In this document: positions 52,514 through 64,000 of the stretch, piece by piece | How positions within the stretch are numbered: the first letter of the stretch is position 1 | Layout: the number at the start of each line of letters is the position of its first letter | Source: Apostichopus japonicus | Taxonomy: Eukaryota; Echinodermata; Holothuroidea; Aspidochirotida; Stichopodidae | NCBI RefSeq assembly: GCF_037975245.1 | Contig: NC_092570.1 | Coordinates: 1,490,501 to 1,554,500 of the forward strand | Reading direction: 5' to 3' | Length of the DNA: 64,000 bases | The notes under the pieces: generated by a model | What the model was told of the DNA's origin: nothing | The model's input: the letters and a program-made list of their open reading frames with translations, nothing else | The model's database searches: none | Program-made: the position numbers and the translations under genes

Positions 52514-53479
52514 GATGTATGTTGCCTTAACTCGCATAATAACACTTTCTTCGTTTATATAGTCTGCATTTTCACCTCACTCTTGAATCAAACTATTTAT
52601 ATAACGATCAGTTTAAGTGTCAAATACCGACATAGGGATTTCTATTAAACTCTGTGTAAATATTGGTTATATCATGCCTGGTATAGCATTCGTGATCGTT
52701 TTCATAGGGAAGACGCCGCTCTCAGGAGAAATGGTTAATGGTCCTTATAATCTTTGTTTGACTTTCAAAGAGTGTTTGGATTGGTTTGTTTTCTTTTTAA
52801 CAATATCTAGCTTATATATCTCGAGTGTCAACCACTAACGAGTGGATAAATACGTAACTAGTTTCATTATATTGGATATTTAACCCTGACCTAACGTCAT
52901 ATTGAGGTATAAGCAGCGCGCAGGAACAAGGATGTTGGCGGAAGTGACGCAATTGGAGCGCAATACGTTCAACCGAAACTTAGGCAACTCTATATATAGT
53001 TTTTATTATATCATAAATGATTCTGTGTTGAATGAGGTTTAGGTATCGCCTTAGAGGCAAACTGGGTGGATATTACCTATATGTCTTTGTACTGCCTCCC
53101 ATTCACCCTCGCTGACGCAAAGGACGCCAAGTACCCCATCCACCCCACCCACACCAACCCACACACCCACCCACCTATCCCACACTTTTCTTTCCCATCC
53201 GGTTTCTGTATACGGATTATATTTCCGGAACATGTCAATCGCTATAGAGGAAAATGTTAGAAACCATTCAATTTATTTCTATAGTCGCTTTGTTTAAATT
53301 GATAGATACACACAAGTTTGATTCAAAAGACGTTTTCACAAAAGATTGCTTTTATAGAAATATTTATGTATTACTTTTTTATTATTTATGTATTTATGTA
53401 TTACATCATTTCTTTCATATATATTTCATTATATATATATATATATATAAATTAATGTATATATAATTGACACTGTTAT

Positions 53480-53575
53480 CAATTGAAAAAGCCAGAACAG
53501 TGAAACAACTTCTAGCCTCCACTGGAATTCGAACCCGGGCCTGCCGCTTTATATGCGGACTAGCACTAGAAATCA
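53480..53575 (-). mobile_element. tRNA-headed SINE, family C copy 1
   Basis: On the minus strand a tRNA-like anticodon arm (CCGC-ATATAAA-GCGG) is followed by GGGTTCGAATTCC (B box) and GTGGAGGCTAGAAGTTGTTT, CACTGTTCTGG. The same B box and tail occur at 59042 on the plus strand. The copy ends beside a (TA)n tract at 53430-53450. Confidence 0.65.
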
Positions 53576-55179
53576 ATTACTCTTCATTCTTAAAGTTTGA
53601 TCTATCAGAGGGACTACATCTTTCAACCACCCTCCGCCATCCCAACACCTTCTCACCCCCCCCCCTTCCGATTCAATCGCCTCCTTCCTCTACTCGCCTT
53701 TGTACCCGTCCCTGATACAAATGCACGAATGACCGCTCCATCTCGACTATACATATACGCCGCTACAAATATGAATATATATTTCTAATTTATATCCGTT
53801 TGATATTATTCTCCACATTTTCTCACCTTACGGCAAAGCTATGTGGATCATTGAGGTTATAATACATGGAAACGTTCCGTTCTGTCGACCTAACCTAAAT
53901 GTCCTAATTATTCTTTCTTTCTTTCATTTTTATTTCTGTTCTTCAATCTCACATCGAACCATTTCTTGAAATATTGTACATACATAAATTTAAACAAGTC
54001 TGCATATGATATTACGAAACTTTCGTTCCACGCGTGAAAAAAAGAAAAGAAATCAAACCCATTTCGCCGGAAAGCTTAACAACACGTTCTCGTTTTTGAT
54101 TCTTGAAAGAATAAAAAGAACATTTCCAAATCACATTATTATGGCAGGTGTCTATACCGCCCCATATATAAAGACACCTGATAGATCGGTTTATAACCTC
54201 CCATGACCCCAAATGGACTATATATATGTATAAAACGTCTTCCCTCTGCTGTCTCGTATAGTGTAGTTTGATTTACCAATGGTTATTACACAAATGACGA
54301 AAGTTTGCCATCGTTAAATCAAACCTCATATGACTGATTTCATCTGATCAAATCTCTCTATATATATGATTACGTAGAGTTTATTGGTTTTGTCGGCTGC
54401 ATCGTCACGGGGCATAAATGAAAAATAAAAAAAAACCAGTCATATTTTTTTCTTGCCTTTACGAATAATTCTTTAGTGTGTTCGATCGAACAGCGGTTAG
54501 CCTAAAGAAAAAATCCAAAAGAAGAAGAAGAATAAGAGGAGAGATAACAAATTATAAACCAATACGTGTCTTTGTATTCCACCCGCTTGTTCATGAGAAC
54601 CTAACAAGTTTGTCTCCAATAAGCTTTAGGCACAATTACTTTAAAACAAGACAAGTGCAGAAATGATAACGAATAAAAAATGAAAAAATAACGAAAAATT
54701 TGCTTCAAAATATAAGAGACAAAAAAAAAACCCTTATCCTATTATCATCGACAAAAGAGATTACTAATCTAAGCAAGTTGTCATATTTCGGTGCAGCTGA
54801 AAAGACAACTCCCCAAGCATTATATCAGGCAAATTGGTAAAATACGATTTTTTGTTTTATGACTATATTTTTAACACTGCCTCCCTAAATTGCGAAAGAA
54901 TCTTAATAACATGTTAATCCATTGAACTAATTGCGCTTTGAGCTAATAACTGTTAAGTATCTATCAACAGATTATCCGACTTTTAGTATAAAAATGAATG
55001 TTTATATGTTAAATGTTTAACTGAATGACAGGGAATTGTGTGTAATTACAAGAAATAGTAAGAATAATGTGAATACTCATTCTTGATTTTTTGACAAAAT
55101 TTATTTAGAAAGCTAAAGTAAAAAGAAAGATAACGAGGAAATGAGCGTCTTAAATTTCGCATAATTACCAAGTTGATGC
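53576..55179. other. No gene recognised
   Basis: AT-rich with short frames only. Confidence 0.55.
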
Positions 55180-55198
55180 CAGACAGAAGTTATATATA

Positions 55199-55290
<92 letters not shown>

Positions 55291-55304
55291 TATATATATA
55301 TATT

Positions 55305-55337
<33 letters not shown>

Positions 55338-55351
55338 AGAACTTCTGTCTG
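55180..55351. repeat. Palindromic element: CAGACAGAAGTT arms around (TA)n
   Basis: CAGACAGAAGTT at 55180 and its complement AACTTCTGTCTG ending at 55351 flank about 150 bp of (TA)n with symmetric TTTATA/AAAATA interruptions. The whole stretch can fold into one long hairpin. It may be a foldback whose core expanded, or a microsatellite framed by a short inverted repeat. No target duplication was recognised. Confidence 0.65.
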
Positions 55352-56824
55352 TATATATTTATAATCACATATCAAGTAATCATGTATATATATATGTGTG
55401 TGTATGTAGATTGTGTGTTTGTGTTTATTGGTCTGTCAGACGGAATTACGAGTGATAAAACTGATAATATTTTCACCTGATGAGATTTGATTCCTTGGAG
55501 TCTGTTTGACACTTAATCATATGTAAGGTAAGCATATAACGAGCCTATGATCCTTAAAATATTCTTAAGGATCCTCATTAAAGTATTAAAAACATGAATG
55601 CACAGTAAATCCTTGTAGAAGAGATGTAGTCCAATAATATGTTCACGATAATACGATAATAATATGTTTATATTGCCATAACTCAATCATACTGTGGACG
55701 TAAACTGTTATAATTTTGTTATCATTTTTTTTTCTCTATGGCTAATATATTTATATACATACGTCATTTGTGACGACTTGCTCGAGTAGTGTGATACAAC
55801 TACCAAAGATGAAAATTGTCACATAGTTCACGAATTTTCCATATGTCATTATCTCCGTAAATAACATACAGTATGTACAAATTATCTTTCAATTTTTAAT
55901 TTTTTTTTTTATCACATTGGCGCAAATTTGAATTCGCATATGGTATGATATATCTACAGTGTAAGCATAAAATTAGGTGGCAGTTACATGTGTACTTTCA
56001 CTAGGCACTGTTGTAGAAAAACAAATATTTGCATCCACTTGAAATGACAAGGGCTGTACTTAACTAATACAATAGAACCCATTAAGAGCAAAAATACATA
56101 ATTACATTAAACAAGACTGTGGGGGGATTTGGGCATACGTTAAATAATTTACGAGAAGTGTCATTTATCATTTCACATTTCATATTTGGTGTTTTCTTGT
56201 TATATCCCAAAGTATATATGATAAGTTTGGATCAAAAATGTTGACAGATCAGAAATTAAAAATTAACTAATTTTACAACCACGTCCTCGTGCCTTGGTAT
56301 TTTTTGCATTTTTTCGTGGTTTCAGATAATTAGTGCGTCTGTTAAAGACCAAAGGTTCGTAGACAAAAGCCTACAGATATAAAAAGTTCACCAAAAAACT
56401 AAACCCTTTTTATTTATTCGAGACGGAGAATTCCTTTTGAGATTCTGAAGTTACCATGACAACACGTCTACAAACATAGGTAGTGTCTTAACTACCATAA
56501 TCTATGGTGATCAGAAAAAAAAAAACGAATACCGTTAAACATAGGGCCTAACTGTTATTAGGTATATATCTTAAGACGTTCTGTGAGGTCAGTTTTCTTT
56601 TTACTTTTCTTTGTCATGGGCGTAGACTAACAAAAATGTGTTTGAAATTTTTATTTGAACAAACCAATGTCTTGTGTATACCTTACACAGATTGGTTAGT
56701 TTTGCAGTTTACTAGCTTTATCGATGCAAAAATCCTCTTTCAATGAAAACAGTGTCCAATCCAATTAATTGTCTGTCTGTGTTATATATATGTGTGTATG
56801 TGTATGTGTGAGTATGTGTATGGG

Positions 56825-56860
<36 letters not shown>

Positions 56861-58850
56861 CGTACGTCATGCGTCTCAGTATTCCTGTCGTATAGTCAAG
56901 GTGTATTACTCGAGACGTCTTTGAAGCTAAGTGCCAGATTATATGTGCAGCAAAGTCTATACATGTCTGTGCGTGTGTGAGTGTGTGCGTATGTATGTAT
57001 GTTGGTTTTGAGATGGGAAGTTGATATGACGTCATTCCTGTCAGTGCAGTAAATATCTTTCAGTCTGGTGGTAACACAGTGTCAAGGTAAGAAGCAGTGG
57101 TATATTGATACCGCCGTGGAGAGGGAGGAAGTGGGGTGTGGGTCGGTCCTGAAGGGAGGTCACTGTTACAAGAACCCCTTCCTCAAGTTAGAGAATATAA
57201 TTATAACTTTGGCCTAAAGTAGTAACACATAAGTTATAGTAAAAGTCCTAATAAGGTTGTTAGTAACTTTTCCAATATATACTTTGATTTCAAGCTAAGA
57301 CTACTTGAAAGAACGGCAATAGTTGGAGATTTCCATGAACATAAATAAGCAAAAACAATACGAATAGTAATAATAATGAGAGTAATTAAACACAAGAGGT
57401 GATTTTTACACGGAGGCGTCGTTGTAATAAGTAAAAAGTATAATAAAAGGATGTGTTTTCTCGCCTCCTCGCCTAGTTCTTGATTCCACCCCCAAAATAA
57501 GTAACTTGATGAAAATACCTAGTTTGTAGACAGATCATGTTTTGGTTTTAAAATGTCTCGTAAAGTGCAATGTTATATTTCAAAGACAAAAGTAAAACAA
57601 CAAGAAGAAGACGAAAAAGCCGTGAATTGGTAATGAATTTCATTTATAGCCCCATCAAGCATCTATTACTAGAAACTAGAAGAAAATAAAGAGGTGATGT
57701 TGCTCCACATACATAGTAAAGTCGAGATTCCTACGCATGGAGAAATCAATCATTCTCGAAAATGTTGTCAAGCTTAATGGTTGGAGTTATCTTGTTTCTG
57801 TCAGGTTAATCTTGGTTTTTTATTTCTATTCAGATACACGAATTAGGCATAAAAATAGCTCGCTGTGTGTCATGAATATAGTACAGTTGCCTTCATGTAT
57901 TTTAACATCAAATACAAAATAAGGAGACATCAATGAGTCAAAGCTTATACCCAAAATGGAGAGCTTAAAGCAGGATATTTTGTTGATTATTTATCGTGGT
58001 TTATTTTCCGTACTGCCTTAGTATAGTTTTCAATATTTTAAGTTATCCGATCAAAAAACGTCTTATATTTACTAACACACGTTATAAGTTGAAGCACTGT
58101 AAAATGATGGAAGTAGTAACACCATTTTGTATATCAGCCCTCTCCCCCTCCCCCCTTAGATGCCTCCCCATGACGGACATCATCCAATATCCCCCCAACC
58201 ATATTCCTCTGCCCTTTTCACATGTCTTTCATAGTTTTTCTCCTTTTTTTCATTTACGTATGGACAAATTTCAAATAACTGATAACGTAAAATGAAAATG
58301 TATTTGATATATTTTTGATCATATAAAATCAAAAATATATATTTCAACTCTGTGTACAATATCGTATGTCGACAAATTTTCTTAGGTTTCAGTTTTTGTG
58401 GATTTTTTTTTTGGTCATAAATTAGAAATTAAACAGAAAACAATCTTTACCATACAAACTGACATAAGGATGTGTTTTTCGAATTAAATTTACAAAGACC
58501 AATTTTTGGTGAAGCAATTCATTTCAGTCACCGGAATATTCCAGTAAATCCTTTTAATCTATGGCATCCTAGTTAACCTTACATAGTCGTCCATGATTTT
58601 GTTTCGCAACTCGAGTTGTCTCCATAGTCTTAGAGAGATCAACGAATGAACGAAAAGCATCGTCGCCCTATTGTTCATACTCTTTTTCCGGTCAATAGAA
58701 ATTGTTTACGCGTTCGTGTCTTGACATTAAAATGGAGATCCCCAACACCCCAAAACGCATTACACGCCATGTGTTATGCTGCTTATCTGGATTTGTGTTA
58801 TGTGTGATTTCTTGGCACTTGCGTTAAAATGTACTGCAGGGAAGAGCCCT
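55352..58850. other. No gene; small TA and GT tracts
   Basis: A (GT)n/(TA)n tract at 56785-56860 is the only clear structure. Frames are short. Confidence 0.5.
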
Positions 58851-58882
58851 ATATATATATATATATATATATTCATACATAT

Positions 58883-58933
<51 letters not shown>

Positions 58934-59004
58934 CATATGTATGTATGTATGTTTATATATATATGTTTATATATATATATATATATGTTTATATATATAT
59001 ATAC

Positions 59005-59045
<41 letters not shown>

Positions 59046-59148
59046 CCGGGGTTCGAATCCCGGTGGAGGCTGGAAGTTTTTTCACTGTTCTTGATTTTCC
59101 AACTCATTATACGATTTTCATTTATATATATATATATATTTATATTAC

Positions 59149-59202
<54 letters not shown>

Positions 59203-59215
59203 ATATATATATATC
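58851..59215. repeat. TA/GTAT microsatellites around the SINE C2 fragment
   Basis: 58851-59041 and 59120-59215 are TA tracts broken by CATATG, GTATGTATG and TTTATA units, symmetric in style on both sides of the SINE piece. Long frames here (IYIYIY) are artefacts. Confidence 0.9.
59042..59101 (+). mobile_element. SINE family C copy 2, head replaced by (TA)n
   Basis: GGGGTTCGAATCCCGGTGGA then GGCTGGAAG, a T run and CACTGTTCTTG match the 53.5 kb copy. Left of the B box there is no tRNA sequence but nearly 200 bp of (TA)n and (GTAT)n. Confidence 0.65.
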
Positions 59216-62019
59216 CATTTATAATAATATTAATATCCATTTATTTATTATATTCAGGTCACTGCAGGGGGATGCATAGAAGCAATTCAAGAAGAATGCT
59301 GCGTACACCCAATCCATTTCCATTGATGAAGAAAAAAGCAAATCAAAACTTCCGACAGCTTTTAAAATTGATTCTTAGTGTCTTCGATGCAGTAAACAAC
59401 TTTTCGTAGGATTTTCGTTACGATTTCGTCGTTATATTGATCAGAGCTGCGGGGCTCGTGTCGAGTTAACGATGTTTCATATAAGGTAGGTGGTTTTCTA
59501 TTAAACAGTGGTACGAATTATTGATAGTACAGAGAAGGGTTAAATCATCATTCCGATGTTTTTATTCAGCTTTACGGATCAAAATAAGAGTTATAAATGG
59601 CATTGGTATATACCGTCAAGCAAATATTAACAATTCCACTTGATTACAAGAAATATTGACAAAGATATGAAACACTACAGAACAACAAAATACATCCTAG
59701 TCATAGTTATGTTACAGTGCTCAAATTTCCTCACAAAATAGATCTTTAAATGAAATATAAATAAAACTCGGATTTTGTCATTACGTAACATTGATCTTAT
59801 GAAAGAGCCAAAAAAAAAATAATAATCATGCTTCAAGGAAAGAAAATTGTCATTTTATTTGAAAGTTGAAATAACCCGGGAGTGCAGCTTTAACTTTTCG
59901 TTGATTGCATGAAGTAATAGCAAATTTTATTTATAAAGAAAAAATATGAAAAATGTTGTTGTTGAATGAGTGTGTTTATTTAACTTTTTGTAAAGACATC
60001 ACCCAGTCATGAACATTCTATGGGGTCGGCGACATTTGGTTCTATTACACGAAGCTTCCAACCAAAGTTATCGTGTAAATGTCCTCCAAGGGAATCCAAC
60101 TTCGTGTTAAAGTGTTAATGTGTTAAAGCATTTTTTTGAGGGGGAGTTTGCTAAATAAATTTACCAAATTCTGCCAAGTGTATTATTTGAAAACAAAATT
60201 GCCATCGAAGAAAAAAAACATATGAAAAACGAAGAAAGGTGTTCCTACCTGGTGAATTGCTAATTAATTTGATTCGATTTTCAACATTTCGTCGTCGTCG
60301 ACACTCTTTCAAAACTCAGTTTAAACCATTTGCAAAAATTAAAGTGGAATTTCGGAAGGAATGTTAGTTTTACTTCAATCGTTTAACCAGCAATGTTATA
60401 AACAATCCAAGAATACTGACACATGGCTTCAAAGTCTGAATACTGACTGTTGTCGGTTTCACCATCTATAGCCCCCCACCCCCTGGTCCATATAACTCTC
60501 CCATATGTACCATCAACCTCCACTCTCCCCACCCTCTCACCGTTAGTCCAAAAACAACGTATTACAATTTTTTGACTTTTTTTCTGCAAGGGCGTTCGTA
60601 TTAGTTTACCTTGGGACAATGGAATGACTCTCTATTCACTGAAGGCGCGGCATGCTAATGTAATCACGTTATAACGTGCCCATAAAACAATAAACGCTTG
60701 ATTATATGACAATAATTAAATTGTAGAAGCATTGACAGTATCGACTGACGTAACCGACGCGGATTTTGTTTACTAATTTAATTCCCTAGCAGCTTACACC
60801 TTCGTAGTGTGGTATATTAACACTGCCATGCACGTGTGCGATAAAAGCTTTGAAAGATAAATTCCTGTCCTGTTATCCGTTTAAAGGAAAATCAAGAACA
60901 AACATGGCTTTCGGCTTACAGAGGCTATTTTTATCAATAAAATCTAATAACTTGCAGGGCACTAGTGTTGTTGACATATACAACGCACCCACCCTTTCCT
61001 TCTTTTTTATCCAAAATATATTTTTGCGATCTCGGAATGGAATGTTGTGTGGGTATGTAGATGTGTTATTTGAAACCCCCCGAGAATGTAACGGTTCGAT
61101 ATTACAACTGATTTATGCCGAACAGGTGATTTCCCTTCAGTAATCAATTTCCTGAAATATCACCACATTTATCTCGGTAAATAAAAAGAGTTATCTAAGT
61201 AATTAGATTATAAGTAAAGATGACACCTTCCCTATCGTAATGATTGTATGTAATAGACGGAGCCTATACCGCATAATATTGACTTCAGGCGATACATAAG
61301 AACGTGAACTACCACTAGTATAATTCCGAGGTAATTAGTTTATTGAACACGTTTTATTGATGTTATGTATGTCTGATGATTTCTATAGTTAAACTTCAAC
61401 TTCATCTTCAAATTTCTACTACCAAGTTTGAAGTCATCTTTTAGACAATTTTGCAGACGTATCAGTGTAGGTGGTGTTTGGTATCGACATACGAAGTCAT
61501 TGACGACTTACAGTTCAAGCGATATTCCAGTTATTTTTTTCTTCAAATTTGGTGACATTTTGCGAATACATCCTGCAACTTTGTAGAATGAATAATGTCC
61601 GCAAGGCAATTGAATTAATCTTTTTGGGATATTTTAAGGTGGGGGAGGTGAATGGGGGGGGGGAAGGGAATTTGCCATGATTTCTGCAGGTTGAATAAGT
61701 ATTCTCTTTTAAAACAACAAGATGGTATCCTTAACTCTTTCCCTCGCCTCTCCTATATCTGCCACCACCGTGGGATGGGAAGTATTCCTGTTTAATCGGA
61801 AAAGAATGCTTGATTCTACTTGAAAGATTGTAAGCTGATTTTGATGTTACCAAAATAAATGTACATTTTTCTTGGGAAATTCCATGAGAAGCTAGAAATA
61901 GAGATTTACCCTTTGTCATCAACAAGCATGTTTGTGAGCATGTTCTAGCAGTGAAAGAAAAAAAAAACTTAACTTCATCAAGCGTACAACATATGCTATC
62001 TGTTTCTACTGTTCGCACT
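59216..62019. other. No gene recognised
   Basis: The 97-codon frame at 60850-61143 is uninterrupted but shows no domain and no good splice context. Confidence 0.5.
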
Positions 62020-62250
62020 TCCACCTATGGGGAAGATCAGCTCCACAGCTCTGGAACAGTCTCCCCTTACATCTGAAAGCAATCCAGCATGTTCCAGAAA
62101 GAACTCAAGACGTTCTTATTCATTAATGCGTATCCATTTGTTTAATAACTGTTGTGTCCATTTTGTGTACTTTGCTCCTGCAGCGCTTCTGAGCAGTTTT
62201 TTTTAACTGGATAAAAGCGCTTTACAAATTTTTATATTGTTATTATGATT
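62020..62250 (+). pseudogene. LINE C-terminus and 3' end (CR1/L2-like)
   Basis: The plus strand reads APQLWNSLPLHLKAIQHVP and, after a frame change, KELKTFLFINAYPFV before a stop. WNSLP and KxLKTFLF are the usual last motifs of CR1/L2-like LINE proteins. The 3' end has GCGCTTCTGAGCAG, a T run, AAAAGCGCTTTACAAAT and an ATT-rich tail. Confidence 0.65.
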
Positions 62251-62714
62251 TATTCATCGATTTGTCGGTATAGTGCTTGAAAGTAGGTTGTTCTATTTTA
62301 TATTTTTGAGCTCTCAAGGTCAGAGAGGCACATTCACGAGTCTTTTGTGAGAAATCTTTGATTAAAACAATGAAATGGAGACACGAATGCATCAAATGTT
62401 TGCCAATGGCTTATACGGATTGAAGAACCAATTTCGTCGGTATTAATTCTTGCCTAACATCAGAGGCACCAACTAGAACTGTTGTAGATGGTCGGAGCCT
62501 TCGGTTTAAAGAAGCTTTTTCTTTATGTGTCCAGAATAGTCCATGGGCTCTCAATTTAATTGTCTACGAGCGCTAGAGATAGAGAAACAATTGCTGTAGC
62601 ACTGAGGGCCAAAAAGAGCAACAGCGTCACTAAACCTAATTTAAACCATGTGTAGGATATGACGTTAGGGTACGTCATGATGACGTCATGATGACGTTAG
62701 GGTACCTAAATCTT

Positions 62715-62815
62715 AGACCTGAAGGGCCCGCATACCCAATAAGAACAATATTGTGGGCCGACTTTCGTTTCGCGCGGCCGGAATGAAATATAACGCGGGC
62801 CGCGGGCCCATGGTG
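62715..62815. repeat. GC-rich repeat fragment related to 2.93-3.01 kb
   Basis: Words such as GCGCGGCCGGAATGAAAT and ACGCGGGCCGCGGGCCC resemble the 2.93 kb block and stand out from the AT-rich surroundings. No terminal repeats or duplication are seen. Confidence 0.3.
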
Positions 62816-64000
62816 TATATCATTTCCCCTAACATTTTCCACAATTTTATTGTATATTACTAGAATGTAATTGTTTAAAATAAGACACGTGACCCTACTA
62901 TTTTTCAACTCATATAACGTTACTTATGAAATAATTACAACTTGGATACTTTCGATTGTACACAGAAAAATAGTAATAATAATATAAAGAAGGTCGCACA
63001 GAGAGTTTTCTATATAAAGTTCATTATATGCAAAGGTAAATTGAACAGTTTTCTTTCCTTTGTTTATATAAACATTTTATATATTTCTTTAGCATTGGAA
63101 ATGAAAGCAAATGAAACGCATTATAAAGAGATTTATCATCAAATTCTATCGAAGGTTTAAATAACATGAAGAACGCGGCAGGCTATTATGTTATTTTCAT
63201 GGTTCCATTTCACGGACGGCGAAGCCGAAAGAGAAGAGGGGTAAGGGGAAATTTGTTGTTAAAAGTAAAGAAATTAATACGTTTGGAATTCTTTTATTAC
63301 TTAATATATTTATACTTCACATTGCAATAAAAATCTGGGGGAAAATTTCATTAGTTCACACTGGATGAATATAGTTATCCAAAAGACTTTGGGATCTAAC
63401 TTTATGCAAGGATAAATGGTTTTGAATGCAGCACGATACTTAAACCAAGAAGCAATGAGTTGCTAAATTTGTAGACAGATTCTTACTATTGGCATATACC
63501 CAAAAAGTTCTATAAAAATGAAGGATTGTTAAAGTTTTAGCTTGCTGAACGTTCTTGTACCTACACGGTAAATTCATCTATGACCTCACTGAGTCGGTCA
63601 CTATTAAAGTTGTCATGTTTGATTGGTTATTTTAATTTCATATAATATTAAAGGATCACTTTTTACATTGCCTGTGTCTGTGATTGGTTGATTTCAACAT
63701 GCTTCGTTATTTTTGAAATTCCTCTCCATCGAAATAATCATATCAAATTGTCTCATAATGGGAAAAGATTATATTTGGTCAATTACCCTAACAAGAATAT
63801 GACAGCCAGTTCTTGTTTTGTAATTTACTACAACGTTTAGCTATGTATTTAGAAAGAGATAGATAGCTAGATAGGAAGAGAGATAGAGAGAGAACAGGGC
63901 ACTCGCGGTGACGTACAGGTCACAAGTTACCCTGCTTTTAATGGTGACGTCGCTTAGTGTTTGTGCTTTAGGCTCCTCGTCTATAGAATCTATAAAAAAA
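62816..64000. other. No gene recognised
   Basis: AT-rich to the window end, apart from the AGAT tract. Confidence 0.5.
63857..63893. repeat. (AGAT/AGAG)n microsatellite
   Basis: Impure GATA and GAGA units. Confidence 0.8.

Noticed and set aside
56718-57035. 105-codon minus-strand frame
   Set aside because: Its middle is a GT/TA microsatellite and the rest shows no coding pattern.
60850-61143. 97-codon small protein
   Set aside because: No recognisable motif, poor start context and no splice partners.
62650-62700. Long perfect palindrome built from CRE words
   Set aside because: The repeated GATGACGT words are direct repeats; the palindrome breaks outside the 8-bp core.

Overview
The window looks like nuclear DNA of an animal, most likely a marine invertebrate. 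It is AT-rich and gene-poor, has GT-AG introns, long (TA)n and (ATT)n microsatellites, decayed non-LTR retrotransposons, tRNA-headed SINEs and hAT-type MITEs. TAGGCCTA is frequent, which by my recollection fits deuterostomes such as echinoderms, but I cannot fix the taxon. There is no rRNA, CRISPR array, intact tRNA gene or prokaryotic signal.

One gene can be built with confidence: four plus-strand exons between 18182 and 22562, with consistent phases and GT/AG borders. It encodes 179 residues that resemble the C-terminal half of the SAMD3-like ('sterile alpha motif domain-containing protein 3-like') proteins. The reading frame stops in a T/A homopolymer, and the missing end of the family continues in a second frame just behind it. 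Introns 1 and 2 hold LINE relics, and intron 3 holds a degenerate tandem repeat.

Layout. 1-16 kb is non-coding, with tandem duplications (1.8-2.15, 8.17-8.61 and 10.4-11 kb), two hAT-type MITEs with perfect 8-bp target duplications (4305-4594 and 14858-15225), two copies of a U2-snRNA-headed short retroelement (6.5 kb plus, 15.8 kb minus) and a 20-bp GAGTACGAG minisatellite (12.49-13.28 kb). 16-22.7 kb is the gene and its upstream region. 22.9-25.65 kb is a repeat complex: about 190-bp dispersed units, a tRNA-like element, then a 106-bp tandem array built of TAGTCA/TGACTA half-palindromes. 26-64 kb has no gene I can support. It holds LINE 3' ends (30.6-31.2, 34.2-34.65 and 62.0-62.25 kb), a perfect 55-bp inverted repeat with a hammerhead-like core (31.3-31.6 kb), a 162-bp palindrome (34.7 kb), a short near-perfect hairpin (46.4 kb), three SINE families (45-59 kb) and large microsatellites.

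The most interesting signals are the U2-headed element, a strong excess of the full CRE palindrome TGACGTCA (17 sites by eye, fewer than one expected), the TAGTCA/TGACTA array, and the GAGTACGAG array with related degenerate motifs scattered through the window.
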